Origin: CAYJAP01 sp964368425
GTDB taxonomy: Bacteria; Bacillota; Clostridia; Christensenellales; UBA1242
Length of the DNA: 27,515 nt
Assembly (NCBI GenBank): GCA_964368425.1
Contig: CAYJAP010000007.1
Coordinates: 1-27,515, forward strand
Reading direction: 5' to 3'
Part shown: positions 1 through 7,699 of the stretch, piece after piece
Numbering within the stretch: position 1 is the first letter of the stretch
Layout: each line of letters begins with the position of its first letter
The notes under the pieces: generated by a model
The model's input: only the letters and a program-made list of their open reading frames with translations
What the model was told of the DNA's origin: nothing
Database searches by the model: none
Translations under genes and position numbers: made by a program

Positions 1-105
1 TAGGTTTTAGTGTCTAATTTCATTTAAACACTAGATTATATGTTTATAATATCAATGAGAGAAAACTATAAGAAATTTTAATTTGATAAATAAAAAGTGT
101 AGGGC

Positions 106-133
106 ACATTATAATAAACCTGTTCATATTATG
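106..133 (+). promoter_or_regulatory. possible sporulation-type (sigma-K-like) or sigma-A promoter of the collagen-like gene
   Basis: An AC dinucleotide at 106-107 is followed after 17 nt by CATATTATG at 125-133, close to the mother-cell sigma-K pattern (AC, about 16-17 nt, CATAnnnTA). Transcription would start near 140 and give a leader of about 20 nt containing the SD AGGGAG at 149-154. A consensus TATAAT also lies at 110-115, but no good -35 sits at the right distance; TTGATA at 83-88 is 21 nt away. A mother-cell promoter would suit an exosporium-type product, but the match is approximate. Confidence 0.3.
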
Positions 134-161
134 AAGTAAAACTATTATAGGGAGTTTTTTT

Positions 162-734
162 ATGAATTTCAATTGCTTTATCCCATGCAATTTTTGCGAT
201 AAGACCAAATGCAAGAAATGTCGCTTAATCTATTCTGGTGGGCGCGGTCCAGCTGGTCCGAGAGGACCTAGAGGAGCAACCGGTGCATCCGGTCCGCAAG
301 GCATTCAAGGCATTCAGGGAGTGACAGGTGAGATGGGTCCACAAGGAGAACCTGGACCTCCTGGACCATATGCAGAACGAACTTATGTTGCTGCTACACG
401 GGATAGCGGCACTTTCGATAACGAAGTTGCGATTGGGCGGTATACTACAACGCAGTGGGTTAATTTTGTTGTTTCCACTGAAACAGATGCTTATACTCCA
501 TTGCAATCGGGGGCGTATCTTATAAGTTTTAGTTTTTCCGGCGTATCAACCAGTGTTAGAATAGTTACATCTCATACTTCGACATTAAATTTTAATGCAG
601 ACAATACATTCAAATCGGCCACGCTTACTTTAAGTGTACCCGCAGGGACAACGATAAGAATATTAAATAATGGCGGAGATAATATGACATATTCCAACAT
701 GGTGCTTAATATTGTGAAAGTAGGAGGGTTTTAG
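162..734 (+). CDS. collagen-like repeat protein, exosporium/surface type
   Basis: A 190-residue protein in three parts. Residues 1-24 are Cys-rich (C5, C9, C12, C17, C20) and without a signal peptide. Residues 26-70 form 15 uninterrupted Gly-X-Y triplets, many of them GPR, GPQ, GEP or GPP. Residues 71-190 form a beta-rich C-terminal domain of the size of the trimeric jelly-roll tips found on BclA-like proteins. Collagen-like proteins of this layout form trimeric filaments on spores or cell surfaces in Bacillota; the Cys-rich head could crosslink it or bind metal. The ATG is supported by AGGGAG 7 nt upstream. The spore location is an inference from family knowledge; no anchoring motif is visible. 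The gene appears to be monocistronic. The collagen region is somewhat richer in G and C than its surroundings because glycine and proline codons dominate. Confidence 0.85.
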   Translation: MNFNCFIPCNFCDKTKCKKCRLIYSGGRGPAGPRGPRGATGASGPQGIQGIQGVTGEMGPQGEPGPPGPYAERTYVAATRDSGTFDNEVAIGRYTTTQWVNFVVSTETDAYTPLQSGAYLISFSFSGVSTSVRIVTSHTSTLNFNADNTFKSATLTLSVPAGTTIRILNNGGDNMTYSNMVLNIVKVGGF

Positions 735-957
735 AGATAAATCAAAGATAAAATAATATGTTTGTTATGTAATCATTTTTATCAAGGGTGTTTCTCCATT
801 CGGAATACTCTCTATCTTCAGATAAGGGAAGGCTCATCACTTGCTCTTGTTCGAATTTGTACAAGCCTTTTAAGGCTTCTTTTGATAAAATACCTGCTTT
901 GTATTATAAAATATATCTTTTATTGATTATTTTTTTTATAAAAACATAGTTCGGGAC
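735..957. other. intergenic stretch with a 53-codon open frame on the minus strand
   Basis: No recognised gene. On the minus strand the frame from 903 down to the TGA at 744-742 stays open for 53 codons and reads like ordinary protein (for example EALKGLYKFEQEQ and EDREYSEWRN). It has no ATG until codon 23 and no convincing SD. The same stretch carries a 7-bp inverted repeat AAGCCTT/AAGGCTT (863-878), another AAGGCT copy at 829-834, and the outer pair TTTTATCAA (777-785) / TTGATAAAA (882-890). It could be a remnant of a broken gene, a small gene with an unusual start, or a structured RNA. No terminator for the collagen-like gene is recognisable here. Confidence 0.3.
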
Positions 958-986
958 TTGAAGGACTTATGCGGTTATGTTATCAT
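958..986 (+). promoter_or_regulatory. sigma-A-type promoter of the unknown/DUF1828 cassette
   Basis: TTGAAG at 958-963, a 17-nt spacer, and TATCAT at 981-986. Predicted transcription start is near 993. This lies downstream of the first in-frame ATG at 977, so the coding start must be the later ATG at 1019. Confidence 0.6.
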
Positions 987-1018
987 GTATATACATAGAT
1001 AGCGAATGGGAGATTTAT

Positions 1019-1987
1019 ATGGGCAAAAAGAAGAAAAAGAAGTTGAAAGGACGCAACAAAATACACTTCAAAGACGTGCAAGAAATAAATATAATTAAAC
1101 CTAATCACAAAATGACGGATAATGAGTTCGGAGTTTTTAAATATAGATACAATAGATATAGTGAGACGCTTGCCGACGAAGTAGCTAAGGCTCAGGGTTT
1201 ATTGGGATATAACTTTAATAAAAGCATAGCGTTAAATCGTGAAAAGAAGATAGGTTCGCTGATGGTTGGAAACGCTGCTCATTTACAAAGAGTAAATATT
1301 CCTATGAAAGAGTCGATGGTGGCGGAACTCCTCTCCTGTAAAAAGTTTACTGTTAAAGAGGACACCAGCATGTTTGAAAGTCGAGGCATTATTCAAAGGT
1401 GCTTCAGAAAAGTCTTGATAGGAGAAACTGTCTTCGGTCCCGTTCAATTTTTGGCAGTTAACACACAGGGTATTACCAAAAGCAACATCTTAACAAAGGA
1501 CTTTAGCACCTCTCTTTACTGTATACTCCGAGGAAAAGATCCTATGTTTCTCTACCGCCACGATAATGTTGCTCGCTCAGTCCATTTAAATCGTTTTGAT
1601 GAAGATGGAGAGTTAATTAGAGGGAAAGATCTAACGATTGACGAGATAAAAAACAAATATAAGGGCGCTCATGAACATAAGTATAGTCTGAAATATTGCA
1701 CAGTATTTTCAAACACCTTTCTGTTAGAGCATTGCGACATAACACCTGCGGTAAGATATAAGAACAGTATAGAATATTGGGAGGAATTTGCTAGAAGATT
1801 TAACATACAATCGTCCTATGTATTCCTGAAAGGAGATAAAACAGTTCAGGATGCTGTAAACAAAATAAGAGCGCTGAATATAAGAGAAAAAGCCATTCAA
1901 ACTCAGGAAAATGTAACAGAAGACATTTTCACAGAGCAGCTAGAACAAGAGAAGCCAGAACAAATAAATAAAACTTTTAAGAGGTAA
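1019..1987 (+). CDS. uncharacterised protein with a poly-lysine N terminus, first gene of a two-gene cassette
   Basis: A 322-residue protein I do not recognise. The start is set at ATG 1019 rather than the in-frame ATG at 977: GGGAG sits at 1008-1012, 6 nt upstream, and the only good promoter lies across 977. The N terminus is strongly basic (MGKKKKKKLKGRNK), which suggests nucleic-acid or membrane-phosphate contact. No signal peptide or membrane segment is visible. The middle is mixed alpha/beta and contains an aromatic and His-rich stretch (FLYRHDN, HLNRFDEDG, HEHKYS at about 184-226) that might be a binding or active site. The C-terminal 40 residues are Glu/Gln-rich and probably disordered. 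The next gene starts 2 nt after the stop, so the two are almost certainly co-transcribed and may be translationally coupled. A phage-defence, toxin-antitoxin or prophage origin is possible but unproven. Confidence 0.75.
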   Translation: MGKKKKKKLKGRNKIHFKDVQEINIIKPNHKMTDNEFGVFKYRYNRYSETLADEVAKAQGLLGYNFNKSIALNREKKIGSLMVGNAAHLQRVNIPMKESMVAELLSCKKFTVKEDTSMFESRGIIQRCFRKVLIGETVFGPVQFLAVNTQGITKSNILTKDFSTSLYCILRGKDPMFLYRHDNVARSVHLNRFDEDGELIRGKDLTIDEIKNKYKGAHEHKYSLKYCTVFSNTFLLEHCDITPAVRYKNSIEYWEEFARRFNIQSSYVFLKGDKTVQDAVNKIRALNIREKAIQTQENVTEDIFTEQLEQEKPEQINKTFKR

Positions 1988-1989
1988 GT

Positions 1990-2361
1990 ATGTTAGAAAA
2001 AATGTTGAAAAATTGTGATATAAAAATCTCCATAGAGAAGGGTGATGACGAATATATTTTATCTTCTGAAGCTTTTTTCGAAGACGGTGAACAAATCCTA
2101 GTATATGCTTACGAGCAGGATGGTAAGGTTAATCTGAGTGATGGCGGCCAGTCACTGGATTATATATCTCGTATATTAGACATCGATAGCAAAGATGTTT
2201 ATATTTCTATTAAAAAGGTGTTAAAAATATACAACTTAGAATTAAAGGGCACAGAAATTATTTGTACAGATGTCAAAGAGAAAGAAATAGGGGAGCGTTT
2301 TTTTGATATGCTTATGTGCTCTTCTCAGATATCAAATATGCATATATTCTTTGAAGAATAA
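1990..2361 (+). CDS. DUF1828-like small protein
   Basis: A 123-residue soluble protein. Residues 16-66 fit my recollection of DUF1828: an N-terminal strand region, a stretch like ILVYAYEQDGKVNLSDGG (family pattern: hydrophobic strands, then a T/S-D-x-G turn), then a helical segment ending in a Phe-rich C terminus. DUF1828 proteins have no established function and are common in prophages and mobile islands, often paired with a second uncharacterised gene. The start lies 2 nt after the upstream stop, with GAGG of the upstream gene's end (1980-1983) as its SD, so this is the second cistron of an operon. The gene is followed by a strong hairpin at 2372-2396. The family assignment is from memory of the pattern and needs a profile search. 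Confidence 0.65.
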   Translation: MLEKMLKNCDIKISIEKGDDEYILSSEAFFEDGEQILVYAYEQDGKVNLSDGGQSLDYISRILDIDSKDVYISIKKVLKIYNLELKGTEIICTDVKEKEIGERFFDMLMCSSQISNMHIFFEE

Positions 2362-2371
2362 TTTTATAAAA

Positions 2372-2396
2372 AAAAGACGAGCAAGACGCGTCTTTT
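2372..2396. terminator. bidirectional intrinsic terminator
   Basis: AAAAGACG (2372-2379) pairs with CGTCTTTT (2389-2396) around a 9-nt loop. It ends the DUF1828-like operon on the plus strand. Read on the minus strand the hairpin is followed by seven T residues, so it can also stop transcription from the convergent radical SAM gene. Confidence 0.75.
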
Positions 2397-2466
2397 AGTG
2401 TCACTATTTATAAATAGAAAAAATCAAGTTTATAAACCTGAGCAAATTATTAGTGATAGCATAAGT

Positions 2467-2493
2467 GTCGGTAAGCCGACTCTTTTTATTTTT
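2467..2493 (+). terminator. second plus-strand terminator-like hairpin
   Basis: GTCGG (2467-2471), loop TAAG, CCGAC (2476-2480), then a T-rich run to 2493. It stands between two convergent genes and would act as a back-up stop for plus-strand transcription before it enters the radical SAM gene. Confidence 0.5.
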
Positions 2494-2507
2494 CAGACGA
2501 GGCTGTG

Positions 2508-3371
2508 CTATACTCCAGACAGATCAAATGTTGGTATTTCAGTTGTCGTTGCACTTGTTAAATCTTGATAGAATCCTTCTATAGATAATGAAGAGGCATG
2601 TGATAAAACTCGTTTATACTCTACAGGTTTTAGCTTGCGATTTATCTCGGGAAACTGCTCACATTTATGTATAGGAGTGAACTGTCCCATTATACTGACG
2701 GTAGCGCCAGAGTGATTTTTGGTAATCCAATCCAATATTTTCATGCTGTCATTAGAGTGGGTCGGAAGCACCATATGACGGACTATTACGCCTTTCTGCA
2801 TAGTACCGTTTTTAAAGATATTTTTAGGTTGATTGATAAACATTTGGTTGATGGCTAAAGTTGCTTTCTCAAAATAATCAGGGCAGAGACTGTATTTCAT
2901 CGCTAGAGAATTATCATGGTACTTTAAGTCTGTCAGGTATACATCGATATACGGATTTAGTTGTTTCAATGCCTCTACGCTTTCGTATCCGCTGCAATTA
3001 TAAACTACAGGGATTTTAGGTTTATAAATTTTCAATGCAGATATTATTTGTTGAACATAGGGGGTAGGGGTAACTAGGTTTATGTTATGTACGCCTTTTT
3101 GTTCTAACTCTTTTATTATTTCAACCAGTCGCTCTACACCAATTTCCTTTCCGTAATTATTTTCGCTCAGTTGATAATTCTGACAGTAAACGCATTTTAG
3201 GTTACAACCACTAAAAAATATTGTACCACTACCTTTACTTCCGCTTATAACTGGCTCTTCACCATGGTGGACACAAGCAAGGGCTACTTGTACGGTATTA
3301 TTTAGTTTACAAAATCCTAATTTGTTATCTCTATCGACGTTACAATTACGAGGACAATTATTGCACAACAT
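2508..3371 (-). CDS. radical SAM protein of the PflX/COG1313 type (PFL-activase homologue)
   Basis: A 287-residue protein. The radical SAM cluster motif is CNLKCVYC (C56, C60, C63), which binds a [4Fe-4S] cluster and S-adenosylmethionine. The N terminus has four more cysteines (C3, C6, C10, C21), the extra metal site typical of COG1313 proteins related to pyruvate-formate-lyase activating enzyme. The substrate of this subgroup is not established. The reading frame stays open 62 codons further upstream, but ATG at 3371 is preferred: GGAG lies 7 nt before it and a TTGACT-17-GATAAT promoter lies just upstream, which would be inside the longer reading. It stands alone on the minus strand, so there is no glycyl-radical enzyme neighbour to name as its target. 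The C-terminal ETPTFDLS-like tail (EIPTFDLSGV) follows a conserved EGFYQ segment. Confidence 0.88.
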   Translation of the reverse strand: MLCNNCPRNCNVDRDNKLGFCKLNNTVQVALACVHHGEEPVISGSKGSGTIFFSGCNLKCVYCQNYQLSENNYGKEIGVERLVEIIKELEQKGVHNINLVTPTPYVQQIISALKIYKPKIPVVYNCSGYESVEALKQLNPYIDVYLTDLKYHDNSLAMKYSLCPDYFEKATLAINQMFINQPKNIFKNGTMQKGVIVRHMVLPTHSNDSMKILDWITKNHSGATVSIMGQFTPIHKCEQFPEINRKLKPVEYKRVLSHASSLSIEGFYQDLTSATTTEIPTFDLSGV

Positions 3372-3389
3372 ATATCTTCTCCGAGTTGT

Positions 3390-3418
3390 ATTATCTACTT
3401 TTTTACCGATAAAGTCAA
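3390..3418 (-). promoter_or_regulatory. sigma-A promoter of the radical SAM gene
   Basis: Read on the minus strand: TTGACT (3418-3413), 17-nt spacer, GATAAT (3395-3390). It is placed about 20 nt before the SD-supported ATG at 3371 and supports that short start. Confidence 0.7.
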
Positions 3419-3610
3419 TAATCGAGTAGCTTTTGTGTACAGATATTTCTTTTATCGGAAATAATCGTAAAAAGAGGAAAGTTGTTTTATTTGTTCTCTT
3501 TTTTAGTATTAAAGAAGAAAGGGCTTTTTCAACGAATGTTTTTCTATTAATGAACAAAACTAAAATAAATTTTATAATGGGTAAAGAATATTGTTTTAAT
3601 AGTTTTTTAG

Positions 3611-3638
3611 TTGACTTTTATTGCCTCTATATTATAAA
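3611..3638 (+). promoter_or_regulatory. sigma-A promoter of the large Ig-like surface protein gene
   Basis: TTGACT (3611-3616), 16-nt spacer, TATAAA (3633-3638). The SD AAGGAG follows at 3660-3665, 8 nt before ATG 3674. The rest of the 302-base gap between the divergent genes at 3371 and 3674 shows no further gene. Confidence 0.7.
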
Positions 3639-3673
3639 ATAACTCTGTTAACAACAATCAAGGAGTAACAAGA

Positions 3674-6600
3674 ATGAAAGGAAAAAAAATCATACCATTA
3701 GTAATGACGGCTTTAGTGGGAACAGTAGTTGCTGCACCAATTCAAAGTCTACTGGAACAAAAACAAGTTAAGGCCGAAGCTGCTATTGAGATAACTAACG
3801 TAGTGGGTGAAAAAATCACGGTTAAAGGCTTCAAAGCTACTGGTACATTAGGCGAGAATGTTCAGATACCTGCACCAGAAGCAGAAGCTGGTGTTACATA
3901 CGAAGTAGAAGTTTATCACGCGAAGACGGGTAAAATTGCAGTAGCAGAAGTAAAAGACGGAGATACTTTAACCGGTTGGAATTTAAAGTTAAACTTTGGC
4001 GGAATTTATCGTGTAAAATACTTTGCTAAGAGCGCCGGCAAGATCACTTCTGAAAGTGAAACATACACAATTACAGTAAAGACATACAGCTACTCACTAA
4101 CATTACCTGAAAACTCATATTTTACTGTTCCAACGATTTTACCTACAGGGACTGCGGTTAAGTTTCCAGCTCCAGTGGTAGATATTGAGGAAGGTGGTGC
4201 AGAGGGAGAGGTTGTTGTTGAGGTAAGAACGACCAGTCCTGCAAATACTGTAACCCTAACAAAACAGACAGATGCAAAATATGGAGATTACTACTCTTAC
4301 ACAACAGCTAACAATGCAGATACCTTTACAGTTTATTACAACTATAAAGTAGGTGGAGAGGTAGTTGACTATACTTTTAGCAACCACAACGTTAGAAAAG
4401 ATTATAATGTTGATAATCTTGGTTTAACTTTCGAGATACCTAGTGCAAGTTGGCCAAGTACAGCCACATTAGGTGTTCCTGTATCGTTACCAAAAACAAC
4501 AGCTAAGGCATCAGACGGAGCTTCTATAGCTACATATTTTAATGTCAGAGCTTATCACATACCATCAAACGATGTTGAGAACTTAGTATATGAAGGTTCG
4601 GAGTATTCATTTACACCTGCATTGGCGGGTACTTATAGAGTATACTACGATGCAATAGTAAATTACGGGACAAAACAAATAAAAGTTACACGTTCAAAAT
4701 TAATTACAAATGTTAAAGACGGACAAGTTCCTACAGTGTATGCTGTAAACAGTTACGAATTTGCAACAGCTGCTGAAATTACTTCAGGAGTGAAGAATGT
4801 TCAGGGAATTAAGTCAGTTGGCGGAAAGACAATTACAGAATTAGGTATAGATACCAGCACGATGACTCTTGAAGAGCAGAGAGCTGCGTTATTGAAGGCG
4901 ATGGGAGATCTTTCTCATGCTGTTCCTTCTATTGCTGAAGTAGGAAATACTATCACACTTCCAGCTATATATTCTCAAGACAACTACAGTGTACTAGGTG
5001 ACACTTCCAAGAATCTGACAATAAGAAGAGAGTGGGCGAAGGAAGATGGTTCAACAAGCACTGTTGAAGTTATAACCGGTGATACATTCGCAGCTACAAC
5101 GTTCGATTTATCTGACGTTGCACCAGGAAACTACGTAATAAGATACGTAGCTGAAGACTCCTCTGTAGGTGGTTCAGCTAGTGTTTCTGAGACTGTTGGA
5201 TATGCAATACAAGTGGTAGCAAGCGGTTCATTAACTGCATCAACTCCAAAACTTACTGCACCAACAATCAATTCAAGCGCTTATCCAGGAGACACCATCA
5301 CTTTTGATGCTCCAGTATATTCTGATACTTATGACAGTAGGTTATCTCTAGTAGTAGCTTATTCTTACGATGGTACAGACTGGACAGCTCTTACTGCAAA
5401 CAAAGAAGGAAAATACTCTGTTAGTATACCTTCAGATACTTCCTCCACAACGTTAAAGATTAAGATAGATGTTGTAAATGATTTTCGTAACGACGCTTCT
5501 AAAACGATGGAAGTTTCTATATTAAACGTTACTGAAGATAAATCTGCACCAACGATTGATACTACAAACTTCTTAACACAATTTGCATCGTTAAACAACA
5601 TTAACACAACTGACTTAAAGCCTGACGGCACATTAACTATTACAGGTAAAGCTGCATTCGGTCAGCAACAGGTTATTAATCTACCAGCCTTCTCTTTCAA
5701 AGATAAGGGGGAGACGTTAGAGGTAAAAGTTACGGTTATCAGACCAAACGGAAAGGAAGTATCATTAAGTTATGGTACAACCGAGATAGAGGCACTAGAG
5801 GGTGATTTTACCAAATATACCATTCCAGCAGGCACATTTGTAACAACAGTTGCAGGTTACTATAAGGTAATATACAGTGCTATAGACGGAAATGGAAATC
5901 TTGTAACACAAACATTCGGTATTAAAGTTCGTTCTACACAAGGACCACAACTAGTGATAAACGCTGGTTCAATAGTTTCTACATTAGAGATGAACGAATA
6001 TTACGAGCTTCCAGCAATTACGTTATATGACATGGGTGGGGAAGAGATAGATTTTAGCGAAGATGAAACAGCATCATCTATGTGGAAAGTAACTGTTATA
6101 GAAGGTAAGCTTGTAGAGCGTATTGTAAACGGAAAGCTTGTTGGGTTTACTCCATCAACTCATGGTGGCGTGTACAAAATTCAGGCAGTGGGAACAGCTA
6201 ACGGGATTACAGTAACTTCTCAGGAAAGAGAGTTGGTATGTAAAGACTCTATTCAACCGGTTATCACTCTTGAAAAAGAATATAAGCTTGACTCAAAAAT
6301 TGAAACGTACAATGCTAACGAAGATATCGTTCTTCCTAACGTAGAAGTTACAGATAAAAATAACAACCACATAACAGACTATACTTCATTAACTGTAGAG
6401 GTTAAAAAGGGAAGTACAGTTGTTCCAGTAACAACCAAGACAGCCGAAGAGGCAGAAGCTGCATATATTGCTGCAGGCGACAGTAAACCTCAATGGCCAT
6501 TAAGTGGAGAGAAAAAGTTAGGAAGTGGGGTGTTCGTAACAAGATATTCCTTTAAACCAACAGCTGGTGAAGGAAAGTATACCATCACTTACACTGCTAC

Positions 6601-7174
6601 AGATAAGGCTGGTAACGTATCAACTTATGTTACTTCAATCTCCATCGGAGACGATGAAGCTCCAGTGTTGGAATGGGTAAACAAAGAAAAGGATCTAGTT
6701 ACGGAATTAAAAGTTGGTGACACATATGAATTAAATCTTGATTTCTTTGAAATTAAGGATAAAGACACTGAAAATATGAGTACCGCAGATTACCTAAATT
6801 ATATAACAAACACAGACAGAGTAAATATTTATCTAAGAGATCCTGACGGTAACACAAAGACTAACATGTTCAAAGCTGACGGTAGCGAAGGTTACAAGTG
6901 GACTTTTGATAAGGCTGGTAAATATACGTTACACTTCGTACTAAAAGATTCTAAAGGAAACTCTTCTTCTATCACACCATACACAATAACTGTTGCTGAG
7001 GAGAAAGAAGGCGAAGAGAAAGAGGCTAGTCCAGTTCTAGGAACAACACTGATAGTAATTGCTTCTGTACTTGTTGCAGGTGTTATAGTTTACTTCGTAG
7101 TTACAGGCATTAAAGGTTCACCAAAATCTAAGAAAAGAGTGGTAAAAGCACCAAAAGACAAAATAGTTAAGTAA
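3674..7174 (+). CDS. large secreted, membrane-anchored protein with Ig-like repeats
   Basis: A 1166-residue protein. Residues 1-36 are a signal peptide (basic start, hydrophobic core, likely cleavage near VKAEA). The body is Thr/Val-rich and almost free of cysteine (one only, near residue 857). It is built from repeated beta-sandwich units with a shared strand ending: GIYRVKYFAK, GTYRVYYDAI, GNYVIRYVAED, GYYKVIYSAIDGNGN, GVYKIQAVG, GKYTITYTATDKAGN and GKYTLHFVLKDSKGN. This is typical of bacterial Ig-like or cadherin-like adhesion domains. A transmembrane helix follows at about 1121-1145, with a 20-residue Lys/Arg-rich cytoplasmic tail. There is no LPxTG sortase signal and no S-layer homology domain. 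The likely role is a long stalk or adhesin on the outer face of the membrane; the ligand is unknown. It is monocistronic, with its own promoter and terminator, and its strong SD suggests high expression. Confidence 0.88.
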   Translation: MKGKKIIPLVMTALVGTVVAAPIQSLLEQKQVKAEAAIEITNVVGEKITVKGFKATGTLGENVQIPAPEAEAGVTYEVEVYHAKTGKIAVAEVKDGDTLTGWNLKLNFGGIYRVKYFAKSAGKITSESETYTITVKTYSYSLTLPENSYFTVPTILPTGTAVKFPAPVVDIEEGGAEGEVVVEVRTTSPANTVTLTKQTDAKYGDYYSYTTANNADTFTVYYNYKVGGEVVDYTFSNHNVRKDYNVDNLGLTFEIPSASWPSTATLGVPVSLPKTTAKASDGASIATYFNVRAYHIPSNDVENLVYEGSEYSFTPALAGTYRVYYDAIVNYGTKQIKVTRSKLITNVKDGQVPTVYAVNSYEFATAAEITSGVKNVQGIKSVGGKTITELGIDTSTMTLEEQRAALLKAMGDLSHAVPSIAEVGNTITLPAIYSQDNYSVLGDTSKNLTIRREWAKEDGSTSTVEVITGDTFAATTFDLSDVAPGNYVIRYVAEDSSVGGSASVSETVGYAIQVVASGSLTASTPKLTAPTINSSAYPGDTITFDAPVYSDTYDSRLSLVVAYSYDGTDWTALTANKEGKYSVSIPSDTSSTTLKIKIDVVNDFRNDASKTMEVSILNVTEDKSAPTIDTTNFLTQFASLNNINTTDLKPDGTLTITGKAAFGQQQVINLPAFSFKDKGETLEVKVTVIRPNGKEVSLSYGTTEIEALEGDFTKYTIPAGTFVTTVAGYYKVIYSAIDGNGNLVTQTFGIKVRSTQGPQLVINAGSIVSTLEMNEYYELPAITLYDMGGEEIDFSEDETASSMWKVTVIEGKLVERIVNGKLVGFTPSTHGGVYKIQAVGTANGITVTSQERELVCKDSIQPVITLEKEYKLDSKIETYNANEDIVLPNVEVTDKNNNHITDYTSLTVEVKKGSTVVPVTTKTAEEAEAAYIAAGDSKPQWPLSGEKKLGSGVFVTRYSFKPTAGEGKYTITYTATDKAGNVSTYVTSISIGDDEAPVLEWVNKEKDLVTELKVGDTYELNLDFFEIKDKDTENMSTADYLNYITNTDRVNIYLRDPDGNTKTNMFKADGSEGYKWTFDKAGKYTLHFVLKDSKGNSSSITPYTITVAEEKEGEEKEASPVLGTTLIVIASVLVAGVIVYFVVTGIKGSPKSKKRVVKAPKDKIVK

Positions 7175-7199
7175 TGGCAATGTAATACAGAATAAGAAT

Positions 7200-7225
7200 A
7201 AAAAAGGAACACAGTTCCTTTTTTT
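7200..7225 (+). terminator. intrinsic terminator of the Ig-like surface protein gene
   Basis: AAAAAAGGAAC (7200-7210), loop ACA, GTTCC (7214-7218), then seven T residues. The upstream A run also lets it pair with the T tract. Confidence 0.85.
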
Positions 7226-7287
7226 GTTATATGCTTATATGGAATTACAATCACAAAATTGTTAATAATTGGAGTAGGTAGAGGCTT

Positions 7288-7315
7288 TTGTTTTGTAAAA
7301 TCCTAGCGGTATGAT
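7288..7315 (+). promoter_or_regulatory. likely promoter of the membrane-tethered winged-helix pair
   Basis: TTGTTT (7288-7293), 16-nt spacer, TATGAT (7310-7315), about 22 nt before the ATG at 7337. The SD AGAGGAA is at 7327-7333. Confidence 0.5.
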
Positions 7316-7336
7316 AAAATCAAACTAGAGGAACGT

Positions 7337-7693
7337 ATGTTAGATAAACAGACATCATCTTTTTTAAAAGCGTTGTATAACATGTGCGATGACGGCGTCT
7401 ATAAAGTAATAGACGCAGAAACTCTTTTACAGAGAGTGGGTAAGAAGCATTCCGTCGAGGCTATGGAAAATATATTGAAATACCTCGCTAAGAACGAATA
7501 TATAGATATACAATATTCAGAAAACGGTGAATATTGTTTGACCGTCCTATCCAAGGGAAGAGGACTATTTGAAACTATTGATAATAGTAAAAGAATGGAA
7601 AAGATATTAAGAAGGAACGTGTGGATTACCACTGTATTAAGCGCTCTTAGCGCATTCGGAGGAGCTTTACTAGCGATATTTCTGTTTGGGTAA
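7337..7693 (+). CDS. small membrane-tethered winged-helix-like protein 1
   Basis: A 118-residue protein. Residues 1-80 look like a compact helix-helix-helix plus beta-wing fold: helical segments with LLQRVGKKHSVEAMENILKYLAKNEYIDI, then a short hairpin (QYSENGEYCLTVLSKGRGL) resembling the wing of MarR/DUF-type winged helices. A basic linker (KRMEKILRRN) leads into one transmembrane helix at about 95-117, so the N-terminal domain should sit in the cytoplasm. The next gene encodes a protein of the same length and layout. Function unknown; it could be a membrane-bound regulator or a scaffold using the fold for protein contact. Start supported by AGAGGAA. Confidence 0.7.
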   Translation: MLDKQTSSFLKALYNMCDDGVYKVIDAETLLQRVGKKHSVEAMENILKYLAKNEYIDIQYSENGEYCLTVLSKGRGLFETIDNSKRMEKILRRNVWITTVLSALSAFGGALLAIFLFG

Positions 7694-7699
7694 GATTAT

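Noticed and set aside
225..506. Minus-strand open frame of 93 codons opposite the collagen-like gene
   Set aside because: It is the shadow of the Gly-X-Y repeat and has no SD or protein-like domain pattern.
863..878. AAGCCTT/AAGGCTT hairpin as terminator of the collagen-like gene
   Set aside because: The loop would be only 2 nt unless the stem is shortened, and no T run follows; it also sits in the coding-like minus frame.
977..1018. Earlier start of the poly-lysine protein at ATG 977
   Set aside because: It lies upstream of the predicted transcription start (-10 at 981-986) and has no SD, while ATG 1019 has GGGAG.
3372..3557. A 62-codon N-terminal extension of the radical SAM protein
   Set aside because: A TTGACT-17-GATAAT promoter and a GGAG site lie inside it just before ATG 3371, and the extension has no family-like sequence.
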